Source of the DNA: Flavobacterium sp. N2270
GTDB lineage: Bacteria; Bacteroidota; Bacteroidia; Flavobacteriales; Flavobacteriaceae
Assembly (NCBI RefSeq): GCF_025947225.1
Contig: NZ_CP110005.1
Location: 992,001-1,056,000, forward strand
DNA: 64,000 nt
Direction: 5' to 3'
The notes beneath the pieces are model-generated. The model searched no databases and had not been told where the DNA came from. It was given only the letters and a program-made list of their open reading frames with translations. Positions 1 to 8,778 of this stretch are shown here, one piece after another. Position 1 is the stretch's first letter, and every line of letters starts with the position of its first letter. The translations under genes and the position numbers were made by a program.

Positions 1-567
1 TCTTCCTTCTTCATTTTTAGCCCAAACTACAGCAATGTCAGCAAAAGGCGCATTCGAAATCCACATTTTTGCACCATTTAATAGATAATGGTCGCCCATA
101 TCTTTAAAATTAGTAGTCATTCCACCAGGATTTGATCCATGGTCTGGTTCTGTTAAACCAAAACAACCAATAAATTCTCCAGTAGCTAATTTTGGTAAAT
201 ATTTCATTCTTTGCTCTTCGTTTCCATATTTCCAAATTGGATACATTACTAATGAAGATTGAACAGACGAAGTAGAACGAACACCAGAATCACCTCTTTC
301 AATTTCTTGCATAATTAAACCATAAGAAATTTGGTCTAATCCTGCGCCACCATATTCTTCAGGAATATAAGGTCCAAATCCGCCAATTTCACCCAAACCT
401 TTTACAATTTGTTTTGGAAATTCAGCTTTTTGAGCATATTCTTCAATAATTGGAGATACTTCTTTTTTAACCCATGCGCGAGCAGCGTCACGAACTAACT
501 TATGTTCATCAGACAATAAATCGTCTAAAAGGTAATAATCAGGTGATTGAAATAAATCTGGTTTCAT
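1..567 (-). CDS. Acyl-CoA dehydrogenase, glutaryl-CoA dehydrogenase type (partial, C-terminus outside window)
   Basis: The first 189 residues can be read from an ATG at 567 running off the left edge. They carry the acyl-CoA dehydrogenase N-terminal and middle domains: SGVRSTSSVQSSLVM, then FGLTEPDHGSNPGG and the WISNAP strand. This RS..SVQ plus GLTEP.HGS.PG combination is what glutaryl-CoA dehydrogenases show, so the likely reaction is FAD-dependent oxidation and decarboxylation of glutaryl-CoA to crotonyl-CoA in lysine/tryptophan breakdown. The C-terminal domain with the catalytic base is not visible, so a different acyl-CoA substrate remains possible. A Bacteroidota promoter lies about 60 bases upstream on the same strand. 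It is transcribed away from the rpsP operon region and is probably monocistronic at this end. Confidence 0.85.
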   Translation of the reverse strand, partial: MKPDLFQSPDYYLLDDLLSDEHKLVRDAARAWVKKEVSPIIEEYAQKAEFPKQIVKGLGEIGGFGPYIPEEYGGAGLDQISYGLIMQEIERGDSGVRSTSSVQSSLVMYPIWKYGNEEQRMKYLPKLATGEFIGCFGLTEPDHGSNPGGMTTNFKDMGDHYLLNGAKMWISNAPFADIAVVWAKNEEGR

Positions 568-623
568 TTTTTTATCATTATGATTGTAACGCAGTTATGA
601 GTTGCAATCTGTTTTTCGAAAGA

Positions 624-654
624 CAAAAGTAAGTAAAGATTTTTAACAAATCAA
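624..654 (-). promoter_or_regulatory. Promoter for the acyl-CoA dehydrogenase gene
   Basis: On the minus strand a TACTTTTG (-7 type TAnnTTTG, plus-strand CAAAAGTA at 624-631) is preceded 20 bases upstream by TTG (plus-strand CAA at 652-654). This is the Bacteroidota sigma-A arrangement and sits about 57 bases before the start codon at 567. Confidence 0.55.
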
Positions 655-688
655 CGAACAGATGTTATATTTTAACAATAAAAAAATA

Positions 689-1399
689 TTACAATTTTAA
701 GTAGAATTCTTTTGTTAATTGAATATATTCTTGAGTGTATTGATGTCTTGTAACTTCAATAATTAATTCGTCTTCAATTGTAATTTGTTCGTCCCATGTA
801 AAGGCTAGTAAACTTCTTTTTAATTCTGAATTAGGTGTACCTTTAACTCTAGTTATTTTAAAAGGGTGTAAGTGAAATTGTTTTGCTATTTGAATGAATT
901 TTTCTTCTTCTTTGCAAGGTATAATTACTGAAAAAACACCAAATTCATTTAATAAGTTTGCAGCACTATCTATTAATTCTTCAAAAGGTAATGCGTCTTG
1001 AAATCGTGCTACATTTCTTTTTTCTGTATCTGATTTGTATTCATCAGTATAAAATGGAGGGTTTGAAATAATTAAATCATATGATTCATCTTCCATTTCC
1101 TGAACAAACTCATCTAAACCTGCGTGGTAGCAAAATAGACGGTCGCCCCAGTTGCTGTTTTCAAAATTTTGTACACATTGTTCATATGCCTCTTCGTCGA
1201 TTTCAATAGCGTCAATTTGCTCAGCTAAAGTTCTTTGAGCAAGCATTAAAGAGAGTACTCCTGTACCAGAACCAATATCTAAAACACTAAAAATGTTTTT
1301 GGGAATTGGTGACCATGCTCCAAGTAAAACGGCATCGGTGCCAATTTTCATAGCGCAACGATCCTGATGTATGGTAAATTGTTTGAAATAAAACGACAT
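689..1399 (-). CDS. trmN6: tRNA1(Val) (adenine-37-N6)-methyltransferase
   Basis: This 236-residue protein is a Rossmann-fold SAM-dependent methyltransferase. The SAM-binding loop is DIGSGTG (residues 41-47), the ribose-binding acidic residue follows in AIEID, and the N6-adenine catalytic motif SNPPF is at 112-116. The TDAVLLGAW stretch near residue 21 is typical of the YfiC/TrmN6 family, which methylates A37 of tRNA-Val. It is the last gene of rpsP-rimM-trmN6, starting 11 bases after rimM ends, so all three genes modify or build the translation apparatus. Length and start agree with the family. The specific tRNA target is taken from family knowledge, not from this sequence. Confidence 0.87.
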   Translation of the reverse strand: MSFYFKQFTIHQDRCAMKIGTDAVLLGAWSPIPKNIFSVLDIGSGTGVLSLMLAQRTLAEQIDAIEIDEEAYEQCVQNFENSNWGDRLFCYHAGLDEFVQEMEDESYDLIISNPPFYTDEYKSDTEKRNVARFQDALPFEELIDSAANLLNEFGVFSVIIPCKEEEKFIQIAKQFHLHPFKITRVKGTPNSELKRSLLAFTWDEQITIEDELIIEVTRHQYTQEYIQLTKEFYLKL

Positions 1400-1410
1400 G
1401 ATATTTAGAT

Positions 1411-1938
1411 TTAACCTAAGTATAAATCAACGAGTCCTTCAGGTGTGTTAAGGTAAATTGTTTTATTTTCTCGATCTATTTTAACAATAAAATGATCAAT
1501 TAAGGGTACTAATATCTCTGTTTTTCCTTTTAAAATTTCAAATAAAGGTTGAGCGTTACTGTCGTTAATACGTTGAATGACACCAATATCTCCTAGACGA
1601 GTATCTTGAACGGTAAAGCCTTCAACTTCATGATAATAAAACTTGTTACCTTCAAGTTTAGGTAAAAAAGAAAGAGGGAGATATAAGTGGCAATTCATAA
1701 TTGCATCTGCATCTTCTTCACATGTAAAGTCTTCAAATTTAATTCTTAAGAATTTGCTTTTGTGAATATGACTTTTTTCAATAAAAAATGGAACCAGTGT
1801 TTTGTTTAATTCAACAAAAACTGATTCCAAATTTTCATAAATTTCGGGTTCGTCAGTATCTAAAAAAGCTAGTACTTCGCCCTTAAAACTAAATTTTTTT
1901 GCAATTTTGCCTAAATAAAAGCATTCATCTATACGCAT
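1411..1938 (-). CDS. rimM: Ribosome maturation factor RimM
   Basis: This 175-residue protein has the RimM layout: an N-terminal beta-barrel opening with FYLGKIAKKFSFKGEV, and a C-terminal PRC-barrel that begins near FYYHEVEGFTV and continues through LGDIGVI and ILVPLIDHFI. RimM helps process 16S rRNA and assemble the 30S head, and it binds S19. The gene lies 15 bases downstream of rpsP, the rpsP-rimM order found in most bacteria, so a shared transcript is expected. Nothing in the sequence looks degraded. Confidence 0.94.
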   Translation of the reverse strand: MRIDECFYLGKIAKKFSFKGEVLAFLDTDEPEIYENLESVFVELNKTLVPFFIEKSHIHKSKFLRIKFEDFTCEEDADAIMNCHLYLPLSFLPKLEGNKFYYHEVEGFTVQDTRLGDIGVIQRINDSNAQPLFEILKGKTEILVPLIDHFIVKIDRENKTIYLNTPEGLVDLYLG

Positions 1939-1953
1939 TATTGCACTTTTAAA

Positions 1954-2484
1954 TTAAGCTTCTGTTTCTTCGTTGTTTTCTTCAACTGCTGGAGCTTCTT
2001 CTGTAGCTGTTTCAGCAACTTCTTCAGCTTTTAAAGCTTCAGCTTGAGCTGCTTTACGCTTTTCATTCGCTTCTTCTTCAGCTTTTAAAGCTTTGGCTTT
2101 AGCATCTGCTTGCGCTTTGCTTAATCCGTCTTTTTTAGAATCAACTTTTCCAGCTTTTTCTTCAACCCATTTAGTGAATTTCGCATCTGCTTGCTCTTGC
2201 GTTAAAGCACCTTTTCTTACTCCACCATCTAAATGGTGTTTCAATAAAGCACCTTTATAAGAAAGAATAGCTCTTGCTGTATCAGTTGGTTGAGCACCAT
2301 TGTGTAACCATTGAACAGCGCTATCAACATTTAAGTCAATAGTTGCAGGGTTTGTGTTTGGATTGTAAGTTCCTATCTTGTCTAAGAATTTACCATCTCT
2401 TTTTGAACGTGCATCAGCTGCTACGATCCAGTAAAAAGGTTTCCCTTTTTTACCGTGTCTTTGTAATCTAATTTTTACTGACAT
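1954..2484 (-). CDS. rpsP: 30S ribosomal protein bS16 with long C-terminal extension
   Basis: The first 80 or so residues are bS16: MSVKIRLQRHGKKGKPFYWIV-type start, then KRDGKFLDKIGTYNP and the PTDTARAIL stretch. The protein continues to 176 residues, roughly twice the usual bS16 length. The tail is rich in Lys, Ala and Glu (KAQADAKAKALKAEEEANEK-like) and ends in an acidic run, so it is probably a helical or disordered extension. Extended S16 proteins are usual in flavobacteria as far as I recall. It is the first gene of rpsP-rimM-trmN6. A short leader with a hairpin precedes it and may serve autoregulation. Confidence 0.94.
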   Translation of the reverse strand: MSVKIRLQRHGKKGKPFYWIVAADARSKRDGKFLDKIGTYNPNTNPATIDLNVDSAVQWLHNGAQPTDTARAILSYKGALLKHHLDGGVRKGALTQEQADAKFTKWVEEKAGKVDSKKDGLSKAQADAKAKALKAEEEANEKRKAAQAEALKAEEVAETATEEAPAVEENNEETEA

Positions 2485-2541
2485 AATCTAATGATTAAAT
2501 TTTGAGGTTCACGACCTCAGTTAATTAAGGCTGCAAAGATA
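2485..2541 (-). promoter_or_regulatory. rpsP promoter and hairpin leader (candidate bS16 leader)
   Basis: On the minus strand TATCTTTG (2541-2534) is a good -7 box, though I see no clear TTG at -33. Transcription would start near 2529. The short leader then contains a TGAGGT/ACCTCA hairpin (2519-2503, 5-base loop) ending about 18 bases before the ATG. Ribosomal protein leaders for S16 have been described in Flavobacteria (recollection), and this hairpin is the natural candidate for such an autoregulatory element. Confidence 0.5.
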
Positions 2542-2592
2542 TAAAATTTATATTTACTTAGTAGTCATATTAAAAAAAATATTTTTCTACTA

Positions 2593-2627
2593 TTTGCATT
2601 ATATTTAGATTAAAAAAATTATTTTTG
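2593..2627 (+). promoter_or_regulatory. Promoter of the DUF6252 lipoprotein gene
   Basis: TTTG at 2593-2596, 23 bases, then TATTTTTG at 2620-2627. Transcription would start near 2633, only a few bases before the first possible ATG (2639) and about 24 bases before the second (2657). This spacing makes the second ATG attractive. Confidence 0.5.
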
Positions 2628-2638
2628 TTAATTGAATT

Positions 2639-3358
2639 ATGAAAACTATCAAAAAAATGAAAAACATACTTTATTTATTTCTTACTACGCTAATTTTGTC
2701 AAGTTGTACAAACGATATTGAAACAAATACTCCAGCATTTCAAGCGAAGTTTAATGACGCTACTTGGAGAGCAAAAGACGCAAGGGTTTCTTTGGATACG
2801 GATGGTAGTTTTGTTATTACGGCTTACACTCAATATGAAACTGTAGTATTGAGGGCTTCTGCAGCTGAAATTGGTACTTATGTTTTAGGTACAACAAATC
2901 AAGATAATTATGTTTCTTATGATTTTGATGGTGAAGGAATTGTTTCGAGTTATGATACCTCGTTGAATGCCGGCCCTGCATATAAAATTTCTAATATTGT
3001 TAATTCAGGAACAGGTTATACAAATTCAAATAATTCTCAAACTGTACCTGTTACAGGTTCAGGTTCAGGATTAAAGCTTGCTATTGTAACTAATCCAAAT
3101 GGAAATATAACTGAAGTATCTATTGTTTCTAGAGGGAATGGTTATGTTGCAGGCGATGTAGTAAGCGTTATAGGAGGAGATAATAATGCAACAGTTAGAA
3201 TTTTAAATGTGCAACAAAGTAATGGTGAAATCGTTATTGAAAAAATTGAAAACGGTACTTTTACAGGAACATTTAAATTCAATGCAGTAAATTCTGACGG
3301 GGAAGTTGTTACCTTTTCAGATGGAGTTTTTTATAAAGTAAGTGGAGCTGGTTTGTAA
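2639..3358 (+). CDS. DUF6252-type lipoprotein with inserted glycine-rich beta repeats
   Basis: This 239-residue protein starts with a basic n-region, a hydrophobic stretch and the lipobox LILSSC, so it is a predicted lipoprotein. Residues after the lipobox (FQAKFNDATWRAKDARV, then TYVLGTTNQDNYVSY) and the C-terminus (GTFTGTFKFNAVN, FSDGVFYKV) match the DUF6252 family of Bacteroidota lipoproteins of unknown function. Between them lies an unusual block of roughly 85 residues with two GTGYT / GNGYVAGDVVSV units, a pattern I know mainly from phage structural proteins. The start may be 2657 rather than 2639: both give the same lipobox, and the promoter position favours the later one. A strong terminator follows. 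Function unknown. Confidence 0.7.
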   Translation: MKTIKKMKNILYLFLTTLILSSCTNDIETNTPAFQAKFNDATWRAKDARVSLDTDGSFVITAYTQYETVVLRASAAEIGTYVLGTTNQDNYVSYDFDGEGIVSSYDTSLNAGPAYKISNIVNSGTGYTNSNNSQTVPVTGSGSGLKLAIVTNPNGNITEVSIVSRGNGYVAGDVVSVIGGDNNATVRILNVQQSNGEIVIEKIENGTFTGTFKFNAVNSDGEVVTFSDGVFYKVSGAGL

Positions 3359-3373
3359 TAAAATAAAATAATA

Positions 3374-3411
3374 AAAAAAGCCGTTTTGATCTTTTCAAAA
3401 CGGCTTTTTTT
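3374..3411 (+). terminator. Rho-independent terminator
   Basis: Stem AAGCCGTTTTGA (3378-3389) and TCAAAACGGCTT (3395-3406) with a 5-base loop and a T-run to 3411. It ends the lipoprotein transcript and isolates dnaE. Confidence 0.85.
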
Positions 3412-3432
3412 ATATTCTGTTGATAACTAAAA

Positions 3433-3463
3433 TTGTGATGCATTTTTTTATAATGTATTTTTG
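3433..3463 (+). promoter_or_regulatory. dnaE promoter
   Basis: TTG at 3433-3435, 20 bases, then TATTTTTG at 3456-3463, about 50 bases before the dnaE ATG. The untranslated leader contains a small TGAGTT/AACTCA hairpin around 3470-3485. Confidence 0.6.
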
Positions 3464-3515
3464 TTTTGTTGAGTTTTTCAACTCATTTATTGCTTAACGC
3501 TAAATAATCAATTCA

Positions 3516-6500
3516 ATGTATTTAATTTTTGATACCGAAACCACCGGATTACCTCGTAGTTGGTCTGCTCCAATAACAGATACAGATAATTGGCCAAGAT
3601 GTATACAAATTGCATGGCAATTGCATGACGAAATGGGTAATCTTATTGATCATGAAGATTATTTGGTAAAGCCAGAAGGTTTTAATATTCCTTATGATGC
3701 AGAACGTATTCATGGTATTTCTACTGAATTGGCTATGGAGCAAGGGATTGCATTGAGTGAAGTTCTTGAAAAATTCAACATAGCATTGTCTAAAACGAAG
3801 TTTATTGTTGGTCAAAATCTAGGATTTGATGTCAATATTATGGGTTGTGAGTTTCATAGAATGAATGTACAGTCCAAAATGAATGAAATTCCGGTTTTAG
3901 ATACTTGTACCGAAGTTACAGCTTCATTATTACAACTTCCTGGAGGTAGAGGAGGTAAATTTAAATTACCAACGTTAACGGAATTACACGAATATTTATT
4001 CAATGTGCCTTTTTCAGAGGCGCATAATGCAACTGCCGATGTTGAGGCAACTACTCGTTGTTTTTTAGAGCTGATTAAACGTGAAGTTTTTACCAAGGAA
4101 GAACTTGATGTAACGCCTGATTATTTCACTCGATTTAAAGAACATAATCCAAAAGAAATTCAACTTATTGGATTAAAACACATCAACTTAAAAGCAGCTT
4201 CTGAGCAAATCAGAAAAAAGTTGCAAAAAGCTGAGCAAGAAAATGCACAAGCTTCTATTTCAGATTCTGATATTGAAGATTTGAAAGAAGCAAAGTTTGC
4301 GCATCTTCATAATCACACACAATTTTCTGTACTGCAATCTACTATTGGAATTCCTGATTTGGTTTCTGCTGCAGCAAAAAACAAAATGAATGCAGTTGCA
4401 ATGACAGATACTGCTAATATGATGGGAGCTTTTCATTTCGTAAGTGCAGTCATGAATCATAATAAAGCTGCAAAAGCTAAGATTGAAGCTGCAATAGAAA
4501 ATGGCGAAGAACCAACCGATAATGAAATAAAACCTATTGTAGGTTGTGAATATAATATTTGTGAAAATCATTTAGACAAAACTAAGAAGGACAATGGTTA
4601 CCAAGTTGTTTTATTAGCAAAAAATAAAAAAGGGTATCATAACTTGGCAAAGATGTCTTCTATAGCTTTTACAGAAGGATTTTATTATGTGCCAAGAATT
4701 GATAGAAATGTAATTGAAAAATATAAAGAAGACATCATGGTTTTGTCTGGGAATTTATACGGAGAAATTCCAAGTAAAATTCTTAATATTGGAGAAAACC
4801 AAGCTGAGGAAGCATTAATTTGGTGGAAAGAACAATTTGGAGATGATTTTTACCTCGAAATTATGCGCCATAATCAAGAAGATGAAAATCGTGTTAATAA
4901 AACATTGATTGAGTTTTCTCAAAAGCATAATATAAAGTTGGTTGCAACTAACAATACCTATTATGTAAATAAAGAAGATGCTAATGCGCACGACATTTTA
5001 TTGTGTGTAAAAGATGGCGAAAAACAAGCAACGCCTATAGGTAGAGGTAGAGGTTATCGATACGGATTACCAAATCAAGAATATTATTTCAAGTCGCAAG
5101 AAGAGATGAAAAAGCTTTTTGCTGATTTACCAGATGCAATTACTAACATTCAAGAAATTGTAAATAAAGTAGAGGTTTATTCTCTTTACAGAGATGTATT
5201 ACTTCCAAAATATGATATTCCAAATGAGTTTTTAGATGCGGAAGATGAAAAAGACGGAGGAGTAAGGGGTGAAAACGCATATTTAAAACATTTAACTTTT
5301 GAAGGGGCAAAAAGAAGATACGGTGAAATAACTCTTGAAATACAAGAACGAGTAGATTTTGAATTATTAACCATTTCCAATTCAGGTTATCCGGGTTATT
5401 TTTTAATTGTACAAGATTTCATTGCAGAAGCCAGAAAGATGGATGTTTCTGTTGGTCCAGGTCGTGGTTCTGCTGCGGGTTCTGTAGTAGCTTATTGCTT
5501 AGGAATTACAAATATCGATCCTATTAAGTACGATTTACTTTTTGAGCGTTTCCTTAATCCTGATCGTGTGTCGATGCCCGATATTGATATTGATTTTGAT
5601 GATGAAGGTCGTGGCCGCGTAATGGATTATGTAATTAATAAATATGGAGCTAATCAAGTTGCTCAAATCATTACTTACGGTAAAATGGCAACGAAATCAG
5701 CTATTCGAGATACAGCTCGTGTTTTAGATTTGCCATTATTTGAAGCCGATAGAATCGCAAAATTAATTCCAGGAATGATGCCTTCAAAATGGAATTTGGC
5801 ACGTTTTATTGCAGAAGATGAATCTGAAGTTAAGAAAGCATTGCGTTCTGAAGAGTTTGAGAAAGTACAAGAATTAATTGCTATTGCAAATGGTGAAGAT
5901 TTGGCAGGAGAAACCATTCAGCAAGCAAAAATATTAGAAGGCTCTTTACGAAATACAGGAGTTCATGCTTGTGGAGTAATCATAACACCTTCAGATATTA
6001 CTAATTTCGTTCCGGTTACTACCGCAAAAGATTCTGATTTGTACCTTACCCAATTTGACAACTCGGTAGCGGAAAGCGCAGGTTTGTTAAAAATGGACTT
6101 TTTAGGTTTAAAAACCTTAACCTTAATTAAGGATACGGTTAAACTTGTTAAGTACAGAAACGGAATTACTTTAGATCCTGATACTTTTCCTATTGACGAC
6201 CAAAAAACGTATGAATTATTCCAAAGAGGTGAAACGGTTGGTATTTTCCAATATGAATCTCCTGGAATGCAAAAATACATGAAAGAATTAAAGCCAACAG
6301 TTTTTGGAGATTTAATTGCAATGAATGCATTATATCGTCCTGGGCCATTGGAATATATACCATCATTCGTAAAGCGTAAAAATGGTGAAGAAGAAATAAA
6401 ATACGATTTAGATGCTTGTGAAGAGTATTTAAAAGAGACTTATGGAATTACTGTTTATCAAGAGCAAGTAATGCTTCTTTCTCAAAAGTTGGCTGATTTT

Positions 6501-8027
6501 ACAAAAGGTGAGGCAGATGTATTGCGTAAGGCAATGGGTAAAAAGCAAAAAGATGTTCTTGATAAAATGAAACCTAAGTTTGTAGAACAGGCTTCTGCAA
6601 AAGGGCATGATGCTACAATTCTAGAAAAAATTTGGAAAGATTGGGAAGCATTTGCAAGTTATGCCTTCAATAAATCACATTCTACTTGTTATGCTTGGAT
6701 TGCTTATCAAACCGCTTATTTAAAAGCGCACTATCCTGCTGAGTATATGGCTGCTGTACTTTCGAATAATATGAATGATATTAAGCAAGTTTCTTTCTTT
6801 ATGGAAGAATGTAAACGAATGGGGTTGCAGGTTTTAGGCCCAGATGTAAATGAATCGTATTATAAATTTACGGTTAATGAAAACTATGCAGTTCGTTTTG
6901 GAATGGGTGCTATAAAAGGAGTAGGAGCTAATGCTGTTGATACAATAGTTCAAAATAGAAAAGACGGAAAATACAAATCTATTTTTGATGTGGCTAAGAA
7001 AATTGATTTAAGAGCAGCCAATAAAAAAGCATTTGAAAGTTTGGCTTTAGCTGGAGGCTTTGATGGTTTTGGGGATACACATAGAGCGCAATATTTTCAT
7101 GATGAAGGCGATGGAATTACTTTCTTAGAAAAAGCAGTTAAGTACGGTGCTAAGTTTCAGGAAAATGAAAATTCATCACAAGTAAGTTTGTTTGGTGATG
7201 CTTCTGAGGTGCAAATTCCAGAACCAATTGTTCCGCCTTGTGAAGAGTGGAATACCATGGAAAAATTAGCCAAAGAAAAAGAAGTAGTTGGTATTTATAT
7301 TTCGGGCCATCCGCTTGACGATTATAAATACGAAATGAAATATTTCTGCAATACTAAATTGGAACAATTAAAAGATTTAAATTCTTTGGTTGGTAAAAAT
7401 GTTAGTATTGGTGGAATCATTACAAAAATTGAGCACAGAGTTTCTAAAAACGGCAAAGGATGGGCTATGTTTACTTTAGAAGGCTATGATGAAAGTTATG
7501 ATTTTAGAATATTTGGAGAAGAGTATTTAAAGTTTCGTCATTTCCTAATTCAGAATAATTTTACATTTATGAAAGTAATTGTAAAAGAAGGATGGACAAA
7601 TGCGGAAGGTAAAAAAGGTGATCCAAGAATGCAATTTGTTGCAGTACAATATTTGCAAGATGTTTTAACCACATTTGCTAAAAAATTAATTCTTCAATTT
7701 AATATTACCGATTTATCGGAAAACTTAATTCACGCGCTTCAAGATTTGTTTTCAAGAGCAAAAGGTGATAATCAAGTTACTATGGAAGTAATGGAATTAC
7801 AAAAAGTAAAACGTATGGTTGCTAGTGAGGTGGTAGTAGAAAGTGAAGAAGATGAAGTTTTAGACAATGATGATGAATCAACTGAAAATGCTGTTTTAGA
7901 AACGGAAATTGAAGAAATTCAAGTGGTAACGAAGTTGGTAATGCCAAGTAGAAAGTTGAAAATTAAAATTTCAAATGAATTGCTTCAAGAACTAGAAAAC
8001 ATGCAAATTAATTTTAAATTGAATTAA
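3516..8027 (+). CDS. dnaE: DNA polymerase III alpha subunit with N-terminal proofreading exonuclease
   Basis: This 1503-residue protein is the replicative polymerase. Residues 1-190 or so form a DnaQ-type DEDDh exonuclease: FDTETTGL (D6, E8), then NLGFDVN and the AHNATADVEAT motif with the catalytic His and Asp. A PHP domain follows from FAHLHNHTQFS (near residue 262). The polymerase active site has PDIDIDF (near 687) and KMDFLGL, corresponding to the three catalytic aspartates. Helix-hairpin-helix and OB-fold regions follow, with ISGHPLDDY, and the C-terminal tail is acidic then basic. The fused exonuclease is usual for flavobacteria. The PHP domain reads TDTANMMGA where active versions have TDH, so a metal ligand is probably lost. 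Own promoter upstream. Confidence 0.96.
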   Translation: MYLIFDTETTGLPRSWSAPITDTDNWPRCIQIAWQLHDEMGNLIDHEDYLVKPEGFNIPYDAERIHGISTELAMEQGIALSEVLEKFNIALSKTKFIVGQNLGFDVNIMGCEFHRMNVQSKMNEIPVLDTCTEVTASLLQLPGGRGGKFKLPTLTELHEYLFNVPFSEAHNATADVEATTRCFLELIKREVFTKEELDVTPDYFTRFKEHNPKEIQLIGLKHINLKAASEQIRKKLQKAEQENAQASISDSDIEDLKEAKFAHLHNHTQFSVLQSTIGIPDLVSAAAKNKMNAVAMTDTANMMGAFHFVSAVMNHNKAAKAKIEAAIENGEEPTDNEIKPIVGCEYNICENHLDKTKKDNGYQVVLLAKNKKGYHNLAKMSSIAFTEGFYYVPRIDRNVIEKYKEDIMVLSGNLYGEIPSKILNIGENQAEEALIWWKEQFGDDFYLEIMRHNQEDENRVNKTLIEFSQKHNIKLVATNNTYYVNKEDANAHDILLCVKDGEKQATPIGRGRGYRYGLPNQEYYFKSQEEMKKLFADLPDAITNIQEIVNKVEVYSLYRDVLLPKYDIPNEFLDAEDEKDGGVRGENAYLKHLTFEGAKRRYGEITLEIQERVDFELLTISNSGYPGYFLIVQDFIAEARKMDVSVGPGRGSAAGSVVAYCLGITNIDPIKYDLLFERFLNPDRVSMPDIDIDFDDEGRGRVMDYVINKYGANQVAQIITYGKMATKSAIRDTARVLDLPLFEADRIAKLIPGMMPSKWNLARFIAEDESEVKKALRSEEFEKVQELIAIANGEDLAGETIQQAKILEGSLRNTGVHACGVIITPSDITNFVPVTTAKDSDLYLTQFDNSVAESAGLLKMDFLGLKTLTLIKDTVKLVKYRNGITLDPDTFPIDDQKTYELFQRGETVGIFQYESPGMQKYMKELKPTVFGDLIAMNALYRPGPLEYIPSFVKRKNGEEEIKYDLDACEEYLKETYGITVYQEQVMLLSQKLADFTKGEADVLRKAMGKKQKDVLDKMKPKFVEQASAKGHDATILEKIWKDWEAFASYAFNKSHSTCYAWIAYQTAYLKAHYPAEYMAAVLSNNMNDIKQVSFFMEECKRMGLQVLGPDVNESYYKFTVNENYAVRFGMGAIKGVGANAVDTIVQNRKDGKYKSIFDVAKKIDLRAANKKAFESLALAGGFDGFGDTHRAQYFHDEGDGITFLEKAVKYGAKFQENENSSQVSLFGDASEVQIPEPIVPPCEEWNTMEKLAKEKEVVGIYISGHPLDDYKYEMKYFCNTKLEQLKDLNSLVGKNVSIGGIITKIEHRVSKNGKGWAMFTLEGYDESYDFRIFGEEYLKFRHFLIQNNFTFMKVIVKEGWTNAEGKKGDPRMQFVAVQYLQDVLTTFAKKLILQFNITDLSENLIHALQDLFSRAKGDNQVTMEVMELQKVKRMVASEVVVESEEDEVLDNDDESTENAVLETEIEEIQVVTKLVMPSRKLKIKISNELLQELENMQINFKLN

Positions 8028-8091
8028 TGTAATGTAGCTAACAATCTCTTTGGGCTTAATTATTGACCTTTGTATTAAATAAAAACAAACT

Positions 8092-8667
8092 ATGAAAAAT
8101 ATTTTTAAAACCGTAATCCTTTTGTTTTCTACTGTTTCATTTGCGCAAATAGCAGATAAAGCAGAAAATGTAAGTCCGTTATTAATTGGAGAGAAAATCC
8201 CAAATGTTATCCTGCATGATGCCGATGGTAAAGAAGTAAAAACAATAGATATTTTTGATAAAAAAACAGTTCTTGTGGTGTATCGTGGCGGTTGGTGTCC
8301 CTATTGTAATTCACAATTGGCAGACATGCAAGAAATTGAAAAAAACATCGTTGCTTTAGGATATCAGGTGGTAGCTGTAAGTCCAGATGCGCCAAGTTTT
8401 CTAAAACAAACGTTAGATAAAAAAAAATTAAAGTATAGTTTGTATTCAGATAGTGAAGGCCTTTTTTCTCAAGCAGTTGGTATTGCATTTCAAAGAGAAA
8501 AGCCAAAATTAGATAAATACTCAGAAGGTAAAAACCCTGGTTTTCTTCCTGTTCCAACAGTTTATGTTTTAAATGACAAACAAGAAATTGAATTTATGTA
8601 TATTAACCCAAATTATAGTACTCGTTTAAAAGGAAATGTATTATTATCAATTTTAAAAGCGCTGTAA
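8092..8667 (+). CDS. Exported peroxiredoxin-like protein (AhpC/TSA family)
   Basis: This 191-residue protein has an N-terminal signal peptide (KNIFKTVILLFSTVSFAQ) and an AhpC/TSA thioredoxin-fold domain. The redox site is GGWCPYCNSQLADMQ with Cys69 and Cys72, the CxxC arrangement of the peroxiredoxin-like family rather than the single peroxidatic Cys of classic Prx. It is therefore likely to act in the periplasm or at the outer face on peroxides or disulfides. It lies 64 bases after dnaE and before trxA, but trxA has its own promoter, so co-transcription with trxA is unlikely. Substrate unknown. Confidence 0.82.
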   Translation: MKNIFKTVILLFSTVSFAQIADKAENVSPLLIGEKIPNVILHDADGKEVKTIDIFDKKTVLVVYRGGWCPYCNSQLADMQEIEKNIVALGYQVVAVSPDAPSFLKQTLDKKKLKYSLYSDSEGLFSQAVGIAFQREKPKLDKYSEGKNPGFLPVPTVYVLNDKQEIEFMYINPNYSTRLKGNVLLSILKAL

Positions 8668-8711
8668 TATCATTTTTTAAAATAGAACTATAGTTAAAAG
8701 CAATCTAATTA

Positions 8712-8744
8712 TTTGTATTCCTAAAAAATAAATAGTTATTTTTG
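8712..8744 (+). promoter_or_regulatory. trxA promoter
   Basis: TTTG at 8712-8715, 21 bases, then TATTTTTG at 8737-8744, about 34 bases before the trxA ATG. This is one of the cleanest promoters in the window. Confidence 0.65.
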
Positions 8745-8778
8745 TTTCAATAAATAAACAACATTAAAGTTAAAAGAT

